Below are positions 32,259 to 44,120 of a stretch of 64,000 bases of DNA, piece after piece. Origin of the DNA: Blepharisma stoltei. Lineage: Eukaryota > Ciliophora > Heterotrichea > Heterotrichida > Blepharismidae. Where the stretch lies: positions 333,533 to 397,532 of the forward strand of contig CAJZBQ010000006.1 in NCBI GenBank assembly GCA_914767885.1, written 5' to 3'. The position numbers were made by a program, and so were the translations under genes. Numbering within the stretch: the stretch's first letter is position 1; the number at the start of each line of letters is the position of its first letter. The notes below the pieces were generated by a model. It saw nothing but the letters and a program-made list of their open reading frames with translations, did not search any database and was not told the origin of the DNA.

Positions 32259-35200
32259 TTAGTTAAGTAAGATTAAGAAGAATGTCAGCGCTGCGCTAAC
32301 TTCCATAAACACTGCATTGCTTGAGCTGCTTGAAGATCCTGTAGTTGTAATTGAAACGCTTGCCAGAGCAGTAGAGGTGCTTGCGACATAATCAATACAA
32401 AGCGGATTTAATGGATAACTATTGCATGCAGTAAAATAGCAAACATAAGCAGTGCCTGCTTTCAAACCTGCGACAGTAATTCCCTTTCCTTTTAATTAAA
32501 GCTAAAAACTCTTTCCCAATAAGACGTTTTATATTTTTTGAAAAAATTTTCATAATTAAAAACATTTTAAGACTAAGAATATAATTAAATGCAAATTTTT
32601 GAATTGATAAAATTTAATCTATATTAAATTAGAGACCAAGCTCTAGAAATTATTATATCATCTTTAAAATATTGCCAATTGAAAAATGAAAAAATAAAAT
32701 TTTGTTTCAATTCAAAGGAGATAAAAATTCTCCTAAAATTAAAAAGTTAACTGTAGTTAGCTCAAAACTTTAAGGAAAAGTAAGAGTTTCGCTAGTAGCA
32801 GCAACGCTTGTAACGCTTGATGATGGCACTGTAGAAGATGTAGCATCTAGCCCATCCATAACTTGCCAAGCATAAGTGATGCGACCTGTCAAATCGTCAT
32901 CTGAGCATGACACATAGATGGTTCCTGCCTGTGAAGAAGCTGCTGTGAAAGTTGCAGATGTATCAGCGACTGTAGATTTTGCTGGGGCAGTTGACCATGA
33001 TGGAGTTGTTCCTGTCGAGACGGATGCAGATGTCCCCAAGCTTGTTGCGGTCAATGCGTATAAGTTAGTGAAGTCTGATGTTGCCTGGGCTTGGTTAGTA
33101 TTGAGGTTGGTTATCATAGATGATGATGTGTAGGATGGATATCTGCTATCAGCAAGAACATTATAAGTAAATGTCGTAGTGCTAGTAGTGCTGCTTTGGA
33201 GCATTCTACTAGATGATGTCCCTGATAAAGTTAACCATGAAGGATTCACGCCCATGTTCTTAGCTAAAACCTTGGCGATATTGCTGCTGGAGCTGCTAGC
33301 TACAGATCCTGAAAAAGTGACTGATGTTGTGTAGATAGAAGCAAGAGCATCTGTGGTAAAGTTATAAGTCTTTATAGGGTAAACCGTAGTATCATTGGTC
33401 AATCTTGTAGCAATATAAGCTGTAAAAGTATAGCTGGTTCCAGCCATAAGCCAGTTGAAGTCAAGTGTAGCACCTGAAGTCGTAATAACCCTGACTCCCC
33501 CCCCCCCCCCCTCCGTGAGCGAACAAAACCATTAGAAAAATCGCCATTTTTTGACCAAAAACCCACCCTCCGTGAGTGAACAAAAATTTTTTTAATAGAA
33601 AAAAATTTTAATGGAAAAAAAATTTTGATATATAAATGATAATTAGTATAATGAAATCTAGAGCTAATTCTGTTTAATTTTAAACAAATTGCGTTTTAAA
33701 ACATAAATTTTGCAAATTAAATTAATATTTGCTTCCCAATTTTTGCAAATTAGGATTTTTTTTAAATTTCGAAAAAAATATTTTTTATAAAATTTATATA
33801 TAAATTTTTTTTAAAAAAAAAAATTAACCCCCCTCCGTGAGCGAACAAAATTTTTTTTGTTCGCTCACGGAGGGGGGGGGGGGAGTGAGAAGAAGCCCAA
33901 TAATCATTGCAATGTTCAGCATGGATTCTTTTGAAGAAAGAATAGATATCGGTATCCCCTTTAGAAGTGTTAATATCTGTCTCTGTATGATTATACTGAA
34001 TTGCTAATTGCTCGTTTAGGGTTAGAATGCTGCTGGATGGGGTTACAAGATCAGAAACCAAAGCTGAGAGTCCAGCAAAAGTAAGAACCTGAGAACCTTG
34101 GCATCCAAGACCCCAATACAAAACTCCGGCTATTGATGTCGTCACACTAATCTTGTATTCTGATGCGCTTACTTTAGACCCTGATAGTCCTGGAGTAGCT
34201 GCGACTATAGAAGGATAAGTCGTTAAAACTGAAACTGTCACCTTGCTTGGAGCTGTAAAGGCAGCAGCATCAGTTCCTGAAAGGGTAAATGTAAGAGATG
34301 GAGAAGTTGTGGAGGCTACATAAGTAGAGCCAACATGAATTTGGAAATAAAGTTCATTTACATCAGGACCAAATGTAAGAGCAGTCGGAGTGATTGTAAA
34401 TCCAGTGACTGAAGCTGAAGGGGTTACTATTAATTGAGTAGCTGGAGAGTTTGCAAGAGCCACTCTGATTGGAAGACTGGTGTAGTATTGGTAGATGCTT
34501 GGCAGAGGATCCACTGTGATAGATACAGCTGTTAAAGAACTGCAAACTTCAACCAAGATGTTCAATGGGGCGCTATATAAAGGACTAGAAACTCCATCTT
34601 GCAATGTTTCAACAGGTGTTCCCCAATCGATATAGTAAATTCCTTGAGCTGCACTGCTTGTTGCTGATACTCTGAATTTAATTTGTGAAACCATTTGGAA
34701 GGCTATGAAGCTATATTGAGCTGAAGTGTATTTGAGGTTTCCATTATCAGGGTAATTAGCGTTTGAAGTTGGAGACAGCTTAAGTGATTTTGATTTCATA
34801 GGCCAGCTGTTGCTGTCGAGAAGGGAAATAGTGATATCTGAGCTTTGTTGTCCAGGCAATAATTTTATACCTCCTGAAGTATTAGTTGGATCATAATTGC
34901 CAATGCTAAGATCAGTCGTGCTCAGTGTATACCCAATAAAACCTGAGTGAAGGACTCCATAGCTTCTAGCATATGTTTTGCCTGTGCTGAATTGAGAGAC
35001 TGCAATATCAAATTTATTGCTCCACTCGTCAGGAGAAGTTGTCCCAGTAAATGTAGCATAGTCAGTCACATCCCATCCAGCAGTTCTGGTGAATCCCCAT
35101 TCAGGGTTATAGAAAGAAGTCAATTGGACCTGGATTCTTGAGGTGGATGCCATTGCTAGGCTTGTCCCTGATGGGAATGCAAGGGTAACGTTGTTTCCAT

Positions 35201-38200
35201 TGACAGAGCAAGATGTTGCAGAGCTGAAAGCAGTGCTGGTAGTAGTGCTTGTAGATGACGAGGATTCATCATAATAAACTGATTTGCATGAAGATGAAGT
35301 ACCCATTTTCAATTGGTTGTTGAATTGTTGAGGGAATAAGATAGAAATGATGTAATCTGGGGTGTATGTAGCTGCTGCGTAGAAGTTAAAAGTATAGGTA
35401 GCTGAATTTGCTAGCTCTGTGGAGTCAACAGTAACGTTTTTAAGTGAAACAATATTTGCTACGTTGCTTCCAATGGTAACAGTGCTGGCTGATTGGAGGT
35501 AAGACTTTACAGATCCATCAGATCCATATTGGTAAAAGCTGAATTTTCCAGCAGTAGTTCCTGCTACTGGGTTTTGGACCATATTGACTTGGATATCAAT
35601 GCTTGCAGATGCGGCTAATGTCTTAGTGATTCCTGTTACGACAACATACCAATGATCAGCACTGCAAAGTGTTCCACTAGGAATTCCCAGTGCGCTAGAT
35701 CCACAAGTAAGGTAAAAGTTATTAGGGGAGCAATCATTCAAAACAGCCTTTGCATCTCCTACATGAGGGTCAAAGTCTTTAGGGAACTGGATAATAAATG
35801 AATCAGTAGTTGCTACAGCTGAGGCTGATGAAAATGTAAAAAGATATGAAGAAACTTCTCCAGCAGAGGTTGTATTAACTTGGACAATAGATGCCAGTGT
35901 AATGACATTACTAACAGCAGTCCCAATAACGAATGGGAAAGTTGCAGTAGAACCTGATGTGGAATCTGCAGTGATTGATACACCATTCCATGTGGTAGAA
36001 ATTGTCCATCCTGATGTAGTAGAGTTAGAAGTAGGCAAAGTTAAAGCACTATCAAGGTAAACTTGAATTGCTTGACTAGCAGCCAGGGAATTTCCTAATG
36101 TCAAAGATACATAGCTACCAGACACAGAGCATGAAGAAGTGTATTGGTCAGTCCAGCAAGAATTTTGAATAGTGGATGACGATAAAGCCCAAGAGCTTAC
36201 AAACCCTGGGTTGATTTGGATAATGCTGCCTGCTGGAATTGCTTTAGAAAAAGAAAAACTCAGATAAATGTCAGAAGTTGCTCCAGCTATATTAGGATAT
36301 GCTTTCGCTACTAGTCCGCTATTTGTTGTCCCAGCTGCTGATGTGGCTGTTAAAGTGACAGAGTTTGCTGCAACGCCAAGGGTGTCTATATAATTGCCAC
36401 TTCCATCAGATGTGCTTACAGCTGAAAAACAAGTTATAGATCCTGCAGTGGTAGTAGTAGGAATTATATGATAGATTTTTACAGTAATAACTCCTGCTGC
36501 AACTGATGCAAATCCTGTCAAAGTCACAGTTGTTCCAGAGATTGTACAACTTTTAGAAACAGAATTAGAATAATTAGTAAAGCCAACTCCTTCACAAGTT
36601 GTGGCTACAGCTGATGAACTTGTAGTCCATGTGCTACTAGAGAGAGTAAGTGTTATTATGCCATTTCCAGGAATAGCATTGACTGTTGTGAATGAAAGAG
36701 TGAGGGTAGAATCTACGGAATCTGAGCCTTGAGTGTATGCTTTATCAAGTGAGCATGTGTCAGATGTAATTGTGGCTGCGCTTAATGTTACTGAAATGCT
36801 ACCTATGGCATAGCATGCTGCTGGCGTTGATGCTGCAGATGCTGAGTAAACAACTAAGCTGACTGAATTTGAATTTGAAGTCGTCCCTGTTGTTGATGAA
36901 GGAATCAAGTTACCAATTGTAAAAGTTGATGCTGTGGATGTTGAAAGAGTAATAGCACTTGCTGCAGTTCCAACTATAAATCCTCCTGTAAATGAGTTGC
37001 TTGATGAAGAAACAGTGTAAGCTGTTGAGGATACACCTCCTAATGTCACTGAGTAGCCAGATGATGACAGAGTGAAGCCTGCAGGCAAGCCGATTCCAAT
37101 CCAATCTGATGCACTAACTGAAGCTCCAGTATGCACTTTGACAGATCCAGTAGTAGTAGCTGCACTACCACCAACTGTATAAGATGTAGGGCTTGTTACT
37201 GATGAGCTGTCGTAGCCAGCAGCAGAAGAAGCACTGTTTAAACTGGTTGAGGATGATCCAGTATATAAAACATATTGTATAGAAGGATCTGATCCAGCTG
37301 GAACATAGTAAAATGTTAAGGTTGCAGCTATTGGTCCAGTCGGCAATCCATTTGGTAGCAATAAAACAACTGAGCTGCCGCTGCTAACAGATCCTAGCCC
37401 AGATATTGTCACTTTATTTGAGGTAATAGTGGCTGATGGGGTAATTGAAGAGGATGTAGAAGTCACTGGAAAAGCATTACCATCTGTTACACCTGAGCCC
37501 AAATTATTGCTAGAAACCCCAGAAAATGAGATGTCAAGAGAATAGTGATTTGTGGTATCTCCAAAGTTGAAAGCTAGATTTAAAGCGTGATAGTTAACTA
37601 TAAGAGGAATTCCAGCAAATGTGTCTGTGCACATTGGAGTTGCTGTCAAGAGAGAATCTGATTGAGAATTATAAACTGAGAAAACGTAACTGGAGAATTC
37701 AACAGCCGTTGATGAGCTGCTTGACGAAAAGCCTTTTGCCCAGCATTCATAGAAAGTAGCAACATTTGATTGAACGAATGGGAGAGCAGTTGTTTTGCTG
37801 TCGCTTCCACCTGATGGATCTCCATATGAAAAAGCGAAGTATGGAGAAGTTCCTGGAACTGGAGCATTAGTTGAAGCAAAAGCAATTGAGATAGATCCTG
37901 AAGAGCCAGAAGTAGGCGTTGCAGTGTTTCCATTTGTCGTCAAAAGTGTTTGGTCTTGAGTATTATCAGCAAAAGTCAAATCAGAATATGCTGCAGTAGA
38001 TTTTATAAAAGTTTGGGTTAATTGCACTCCAGAATTAGAGAAAGGTAAATAAACCTTAAGAGTTGACCCAGTTCCCCATGAAGTTGATGGCTGTACATAC
38101 CACAGTAAATACTGAGTAGTAGCAAGATAGCCTCCTTTCTGTATCCCAGAGGTGAGTCCAGTGCTGCCAAGGTACTTATTCTGGTCAGTTGCATAAAATT

Positions 38201-39644
38201 TGAAACTGGTCATTGATGCATAAGAAGAAGCAGAGCTAAAAGTCCAAGAAAATCCAGTAGCCAATGTATCAATATTTGCAGTGCCGTCATTGCTAATTAT
38301 TGAACTGACTTTTGCGCCTGAACTTAGTGCAGTTAAAAGTGTAATTGAAATTGATGAAGAAGCTGCCAAAGTAGCTCCACTAATTGATATGGTAGCAGTC
38401 GAAGAGGATACGCTACAAGTAACTCCAGATACATAATTGTTCAAAAAGCACTTTCCAGCTGTTCCTGAATTAGTTTTAGGCTCTTGAAACCAATTTGAGG
38501 TTGATATATCTGCATTAGAAAAAGTAATAGCAATTGTTCCTGATGAAATTGGATGGGCTATTTGAAAAGTAAGCTTGGTGAAGATTGAAAAGTTGTTAGA
38601 ATTGGTGCTTGGGATATCTGTAGAAGCAACATTGGAGTTATAAGGAGCCCATGAAGTTACTGTGATTGAGCCTGTAGCTGGGGTAAGAGGCCCACTTCCA
38701 GTGTATTGAGCAAGCAAATTAGTTGTTCCCCATCTCCATAATTTTAGTGTCCAGGAGTAGCTTGATGATGACACTGCTGATGATGGAAAAGTGAAGCTGG
38801 AAACTTGAAGCTTGATCTGATAGCTTGAATTAATAATCACATCTTGAGACAGTCCATATATATAAACACTATTTGTAGCAGGGGTAGCTGTCGATGCTGC
38901 TGTGCTAAATCCTCCGTTAGCGCCTCCGGAAGCTGCAACAGCACAAGGCAAAGAATTGTCACCTTTAGGGCCTTTGATGCTGTTAGTCACTGTAGAAATG
39001 TCTACTGATGCACAAGTAGGGCTTGTAGAGACAGTCCAATGGCTATCAGGGACAATTTCAAAAATATCATGCTTCCAAAGATTAGTACCAGCAGGAATTG
39101 AAAAAGAGAAAATGAGGGCATCTTTTGAGCCGACAATACCAGTTGTTGAAGTTAGTGTAGCAGCAGATATTGTCAGAGAAGATGAGCTTGAGACAGAGGC
39201 AGATACTGCGACACAACCGAATACGTAGTTTGTGTCATAGATTTGCCCAGTTGATGAAGATCTAGTGATCAGCTGGAAAGGTCCATAAACTCCTGCAGAG
39301 GGTAGAGAAGTTGATAACTGGAATTGTGCTGTCATATCTGTGCCACCTGTTATTGTCATTGAGCTTGAAGTATAAGTTCCAGTGCTTGAGAAGCTTGATG
39401 GGACTATTAATTGTAAAATCCCAGAGTTCCCATCAGAATTTACAGATGTAAAAGGTCTAAAATGGACAATCACATAAACATTGCTATTACCAGAGTTAGT
39501 TTGAGTGAGCTCAATTGGATTAGGAGCCCACTTGTCTTGCCACCAGGTAATTCTGCCAGGATCTAAGAATCCATTCTTCGAACTCATTGTAGGGTCAGCT
39601 AAAGCAAGTCATATTAAAGCGATAAAGCTTATCAGACTTTTCAT
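32259..39644 (-). CDS. Large surface protein, gene D (about 2.2 thousand residues, two insertions)
   Basis: It starts at 39644 (MKSLISFIALIWLALADPTM, TGA=Trp in the signal peptide) and stops at TAA 32259-32261. The first 1919 codons are continuous. Landmarks run parallel to gene C: WWQDKWAPNPIEL, DIFEIVPDSHW, GPLTPATGSITVTSW, FDPHVGDAK, GGIKLLPGQQS, YYIDWGTP, AGVLYWGLGCQG, DSRYPSYTSS, YAWQVMDGLDAT, and a hydrophobic C-terminus (SAALTFFLILLN) after a Ser run, as for a GPI anchor. Insertions are 33495-33885 (MITE) and 32479-32782 (IES). Removing both with one flank each leaves 6688 bp, one base more than a multiple of three. The extra G is at the MITE border (CAGGGTT where gene C has CAGGTT). 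Confidence 0.88.
32479..32782. mobile_element. TA-bounded IES in gene D (304 bp)
   Basis: TA borders are at 32477-32478 and 32781-32782. The ends are weakly inverted (CTTTCCTTTTAATTAAAG and, reversed, CTTTTCCTTAAAG). Removal gives SETLTVAGLKAGTAYVCYF, matching the family sequence. With it in place the frame ends at the TAA after LTFP. Confidence 0.85.
33495..33885 (-). mobile_element. MITE family 1 in gene D (391 bp, TGA-flanked)
   Basis: It is flanked by TGA at 33492-33494 and 33886-33888, not TA. All four motifs are intact, so it is a young copy. It interrupts YWASS|QVITTSG. Confidence 0.9.
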
Positions 39645-40544
39645 TTTTGAGTTAGAAATTTTGAATCGGCTTAAGTGCGTTACAAAACAGAAATCTGAAA
39701 AAATTTTAACGATTTTTGTTTTTGCGAAGAAAGGGAGATTTCATATTTATCTGTAGTATAGGGACTTTTGCAGGGGAAGTCTATAATAATAAAGATGCGG
39801 GGAGGAAAACTTAAGCTCCTGCCCTCTAAAAGCAGATGGGAAGGTTGGGAAAAGATTCTAGATAATTTTGAGGTAAAAAGAAGGTGAAAATCAGAAATCA
39901 GGAAGGTCGGGATAGGATGATAGAACTGATTTTAACAAAATTTTTGGGACCTAACGATTTAGAAGCACTTAAGGGCTAAGCAGCCGGCTGGCAGAAGCAT
40001 TTAATTGGAGGTCTTTCTGGTTAAAAAATTGTTTGATGTTCATTGATAGAAGCTGAGAAAAGGAGGGCAACTTTTGGTCTAAAAATTGATAATTTTAATG
40101 AGTTATGCCTATTTAAAATGACCAAACGTTTAAAATAGCTTTTAATTAGCAATTTCACATAAATATTAAGTAATCAAGATTTTTAACTAAAAAATGCAGC
40201 CTAAATAAGTAATACATTTTTATAAAACTTGATAAATTTAAAAGAAATTTTACAAAAGTGCTTTAATTTGCATTTGTAGCTTAAATAAAGACTTCTTCGC
40301 TTAGAGCGAGTAGGAGAAGGAGGAATTAAATCATTCAACTTCAGAATTTTATTTATAAAAAGGACCAATAAAAATGGATGCGGTACATGCGAATTACTGG
40401 AGATTTAATATGGCGGCTAGAAAGCTTATAATAAGTGCCTAGTAAGAAATTGGGATATAGGCTTGGCTTATACATAAAAGAAAAGCTTAATCTCTTTCTA
40501 TTAATAGATTTTATTTTGTTTAAAAGCAAAAACGAAAAATTCCA
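39645..40544. other. Upstream region of gene D, no gene seen
   Basis: The region is AT-rich with short purine-rich patches near 39780-39920. Open frames at 39505-39756 (+) and 40353-40568 (-) show no coding character. Confidence 0.45.
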
Positions 40545-40761
40545 CTCCCCCACCACAAATGGGAACAAAATTCTGTTAGATATTGAACCATTATTTTAAT
40601 TTTAATTTATTTTTATCAACTATTAATTCAAAAATTAATCAATTCATTGTGAAAACTTTTAAATATTATCTCTTAAATTTTTTTCTTTAATTTTATAGGC
40701 AAATTAGTATTTTAACTATAAAATTTTCCTCATAAAAAAATGTTCCAATTTACCGTAGGAG
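40545..40761. mobile_element. MITE family 2 relic
   Basis: The left end CTCCCCCACCACAAATGGGAACAAAA and right end TGTTCCAATTTACCGTAGGAG are degraded family-2 tips. Flanks are CCA and TCA. The AT-rich core is shortened to 217 bp. Confidence 0.55.
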
Positions 40762-40848
40762 TCAGATTTTTAATCGTAATATCCACTTAGCAGCAATAAA
40801 AAATTTGTGCATTATTTCTTATTGAAATGCTATAACTAGGACAGCTTA

Positions 40849-40953
40849 TAGCTCACCCTAGGTTTAAACTCTCGCTTCAACTTGTAGAGTTGGCTTAACT
40901 TTTGAATTACCTCGTCGTGTAGGAGCAAAAGTTGATACCTAGGGTGAGCTATA
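40849..40953. repeat. Palindromic TA-flanked IES candidate (~105 bp)
   Basis: Inverted arms TATAGCTCACCCTAGGT and ACCTAGGGTGAGCTATA have TA on both sides; the wider flanks AGGACAGCT and AATCAGTCCT extend the symmetry. It is not inside a gene, so excision cannot be tested by frame. Confidence 0.6.
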
Positions 40954-41108
40954 ATCAGTCCTGGGCTATAGAGTAGATATGAATTAGAATTAAATTTTTG
41001 AAGCATGCATAATCATAAAATTAAACCCTTATATCATCTATAAGACACTCAGCAGAATCGTCCAAATTCTATAAGATAATTAGCTTATTGAATTGCATTA
41101 CTTATACT

Positions 41109-41819
41109 CTAGATTATATTTTTAAATGTAAGATAAGCATTCCTGATTACTATCCGTAGCTCTTCAGCTGCCTTCTCATTACCTGACATCAGCATCAGGT
41201 ATGTCTTAGTCATTATTGAAATCTCGCTTGCACCACTGCTCAATTCTGCTTCTATTTTCTCTTTAATTCTCTTCATTTTCTCGACTCTTTCCCTTTTCTG
41301 CTTTATTTTTTCCTTATATATTGACTTGTTTTTCTTTGAAAGTGTTACAGCCTTTAAAATAAATTTTCTTTCATACTTTTGAGCCTCTTCTTCCTATATA
41401 AAATTTACATTTAAATAATAGTGGAAACTGTCGTTTAATAGAAAATTTTTTGGATACCAAGTTAATGCATAATCGACTATTTGAAAAGCATTTTTTTTGT
41501 GTTTCCCTTTATGTGAAGCTATAAGGGAGTCTTCATTAGACTTCACATGCTTAATTATATTTTCAATAGGCGAGGGGCTCTGTTTTCTTAAAAAATTTAT
41601 GATACACCCAACTGCGGTTTTTTCAAAAACCGCAGATGACTCATTAAGTTGGCTGAGTTGCCCTTTTTTATTTTTCTGTTTTGAATTTAGACTTGAAGGG
41701 CTTTCTTGATGATTATAAGTAGGAGCAGTTCTAATTATTAGCTCTTCTTCAGTTTCAGGAAAATATTCAATGTCGTGAGGTTCATTTTGAGTTTGGATGT
41801 CAGTATTAATTTTGACCAT
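41109..41819 (-). CDS. A-family winged-helix-like protein, copy A4
   Basis: It is read from the ATG at 41819 (MVKINTDIQTQNEP), chosen over the ATG at 41834 because A2 and A3 also start MVKN. One 15-nt intron lies at 41394-41408 (GTAAATTTTATATAG, after FHYYLN) and the stop is TAG 41109-41111, giving 231 residues. The domain has FEKTAVGCIINFLRKQSPSPIE, KHKKNAFQIVDYALTWYPKN; the tail has KNKSIYKEKIKQKRERVEKM and ends AAEELRIVIRNAYLTFKN. No IES. It lies 340 bp downstream of B4. Function unknown; DNA binding is inferred from fold-like features only. Confidence 0.85.
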
Positions 41820-42158
41820 CTTAATTTTTATCAAATAATTAGATAAACAGATATATTTAAGACTTAAAATTGAGCCATCCTACACTCTGAAATCGATAAC
41901 TAGATCTTTGCAAATGTATTTATTCTTAATAAAATAATTGGGCTTGTCTATTGCAACCCTAGAGATTCAAAGGACAAGATTGAAATTGATAATCTTTAGT
42001 CTGAATGTATAAAAGATTATTTAATTTGTCCTTATAGTCTTCTTTAGAGCATAAGAATATGCTAAATGAGTGGCGAATAATTAATTAGTATTTGGCATAA
42101 AAGCAATTTTAATGATAAGACATATTGATTAAAAGCTAAAGCTGATGCTCTAATAAAT

Positions 42159-42725
42159 TTAGCTGTTAGAAATTGTATTAGTGATAGACAAAGGCTCAAA
42201 AAATTCAAAAATTTGTTTTTGAGCACTTTCATTGGAAGATTCTAAAATTTCTTCAAGCTGCTCGAGCTTAAGAAAAATATCCATATCGATCAACTCGTTA
42301 AAAATTTTGAATTTTTCTTGCTTGGTTTTATCTTTTTTATTTAATTTTGCCCTTATTTCATGCTTCTTTTCTTTTATTTCCTTGATCTCTAAAATTTTTT
42401 TTTGCTCATATTCTGTGGCAGCCTTTTCCTAAATAATAATTACATCAAGTGCCCAAAGACCGTTTTGGTTTTCGATGAAAATATGCTGCTTGGCTACGAG
42501 TTTTGATAGAGTTAGCTTTTCAATATTTTTGTTTCTATATCTTTTTGAGTGTTTGGTCCGGAGATTCTTATTGCTCGCCACACACTCTATTAATTCGTAC
42601 AGAGTGGCTTGGCCATATCTTCTGAGGTGCCCAATTAGGTTTCCTTCAATGGTGTTGTTGAATTGATAGGTGAAATCACTGAAAGCTGATTCTGGAGAAT
42701 TTTGTCTTATTGTTCTGGCTACCAT
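42159..42725 (-). CDS. B-family winged-helix-like protein, copy B4
   Basis: The product has 183 residues after removal of the 15-nt intron 42429-42443 (GTAATTATTATTTAG, after GLWALD). The N-terminus MVARTIRQNSPESA leads into YQFNNTIEGNLIGHLRRYGQ, TLYELIECVASNKN and SKRYRNKNIEKLTLSKL; the tail has KAATEYEQKKILEIKEIK and MDIFLKLEQLEEILESSNES. It is intact and, unusually, uses TGG rather than TGA in GLW. It forms a same-strand pair with A4. Confidence 0.85.
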
Positions 42726-43510
42726 TTAAAATTATAAGAACCTGCTAAATTTATACCTAGAAAATTTTTTTGCGTTAAGTTTTTAGTTTAAAGTGTTTAA
42801 AAAGTCGGGTGATTGCACTTTTGGTTGATTTTGATAAAAAATTCAATAAAATATCAAAATTAAAAAAAAGCGTTTTTTCGTGCGTTTTTTTATCTAGCAT
42901 AGGGTATCATTTTTAAAAGTTGAAGAAGATTAAAAGAGTATTTTTCAGCTTGAAATAATAGAGAATAATATTTTATTTTATATGGAAGCAACAATTTTGG
43001 TATCAGAAACTTTAACTTTTGAATATTCTAATTTTTATCTGTGATATTTTATTTGAGATATACTAAAAATAAAGAAGGTAAAAAATATTACTGCCAAATA
43101 AGCTTTAACGAAACATTGGCATCTGAAGAGATATCAGGGTTATTAGCTCCTAAATATTAATTAAGTTAAGAAAAACTTGAAAAGAAGCAATATAGGCTCA
43201 ATAGAGAGACAAACATAGAGAATCTAACTAAGCAAAGTATATAAACCAAATAGCTCATTATTTAAATGAAAAGTATAGCCATCAGTGTGACCTTTGAGCC
43301 TAAAAGTATATAGAAGCGTTTTTAGCTTTGAAAATATATTTTAATTATGTAAATCTTAGTTATGTTAATATAAGGTATCTGATTTCCATCATACTTAGCT
43401 TATAGACTTTGAGATAAAAAATTATTAAGCATCTAATTAGCTATTATCCTTAGAATTTCGTCATAAATTTATCTTTATAGTAAAATCATTAATTATAATT
43501 TATCGATGAA
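42726..43510. other. AT-rich, nothing recognised
   Basis: I see no coding frame, inverted repeat or mobile-element tip here. Confidence 0.5.
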
Positions 43511-43633
43511 ATGGATTTCAAAGCTTACCGAGGGCTAGCTCAAGAAAAGAATCCACAAAATCAATACCGACGAGGAGAAACTAAGATTTACAAAGCCATT
43601 GATTTGCAGGCTGGGCTTAAAGGCCATTCCTAA
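43511..43633 (+). other. Short open frame (40 aa), doubtful
   Basis: ATG at 43511, TAA at 43631-43633: MDFKAYRGLAQEKNPQ, then QYRRGETKIYKAID. A coding-like continuation (LQAQSNSLKSQDQSYD) sits in another frame up to about 43735. It may be a decayed gene. Confidence 0.25.
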
Positions 43634-43732
43634 AAGTAAGAACGTTTTGCAGGCTCAATCAAACTCCTTAAAGTCCCAAGACCAAAGCTATGACACTCTA
43701 TTAGTCTCAAAAAATTATTTAACTTTCGGCAT

Positions 43733-44100
43733 TTAATAATAATCAAATTTTCCTTTAATATCTGTATACCCATCCTTATAAAACTTAATATCTCCGATTT
43801 TCTACTTTACAAGCACTTTTATATAAGCTCCTGCTCTCTGTGCCAAATTTTCATTGATAATTTCAATAATCCCATACCTCTCAATCAAATTAATTTCAAA
43901 TTCACAGAAAAATGAGACTTCGGAACTGTATACACGCCATAACCGATTTCAATAATAATATTTTGCCCTATAAGCAGATCAGAAATTTTTATTTTTGCTT
44001 CTCCATCATCTTGCAAATTATTTCCATATCAAAATATGGCTTCGGCATTTAAGGAAGAAATTAAATCAAATCCTAAAAAGAGCTTATTTTTACGCCTCAT
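43733..44100 (-). pseudogene. Fragment of a large eukaryotic protein ending FYKDGYTDIKGKFDYY
   Basis: Minus-strand frames give NAEAIFWYGNN, then after a frameshift EVSFFCEFEINLIERYG and AQRAGAYIKVLVK, then after a TAG KIGDIKFYKDGYTDIKGKFD and TAA. The YIKV...FYKDGYTD.RG.FDY signature is the C-terminal signature of large protist proteins known to me from ciliates, recalled without a database check. One frameshift and one TAG make this copy a relic. Confidence 0.55.
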
Positions 44101-44120
44101 AAATTAGGGGATCATAATAA

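Noticed and set aside
5309-33890. C/G homopolymers at MITE tips as assembly artefacts
   Set aside because: They recur with the same tips and precise target duplications in many copies, so the tips are real; only the tract lengths are uncertain.
32918-39228. Plus-strand open frames opposite gene D (for example 32918-33133, 34947-35141, 38902-39228)
   Set aside because: Antisense shadows of a long Ser/Ala-rich coding region; such frames are expected by chance from its codon bias.
43511-43735. Protein-kinase fragment (IKLLKVPRPK-like text in one frame)
   Set aside because: The match is short, out of frame with its neighbours and lacks any catalytic motif.
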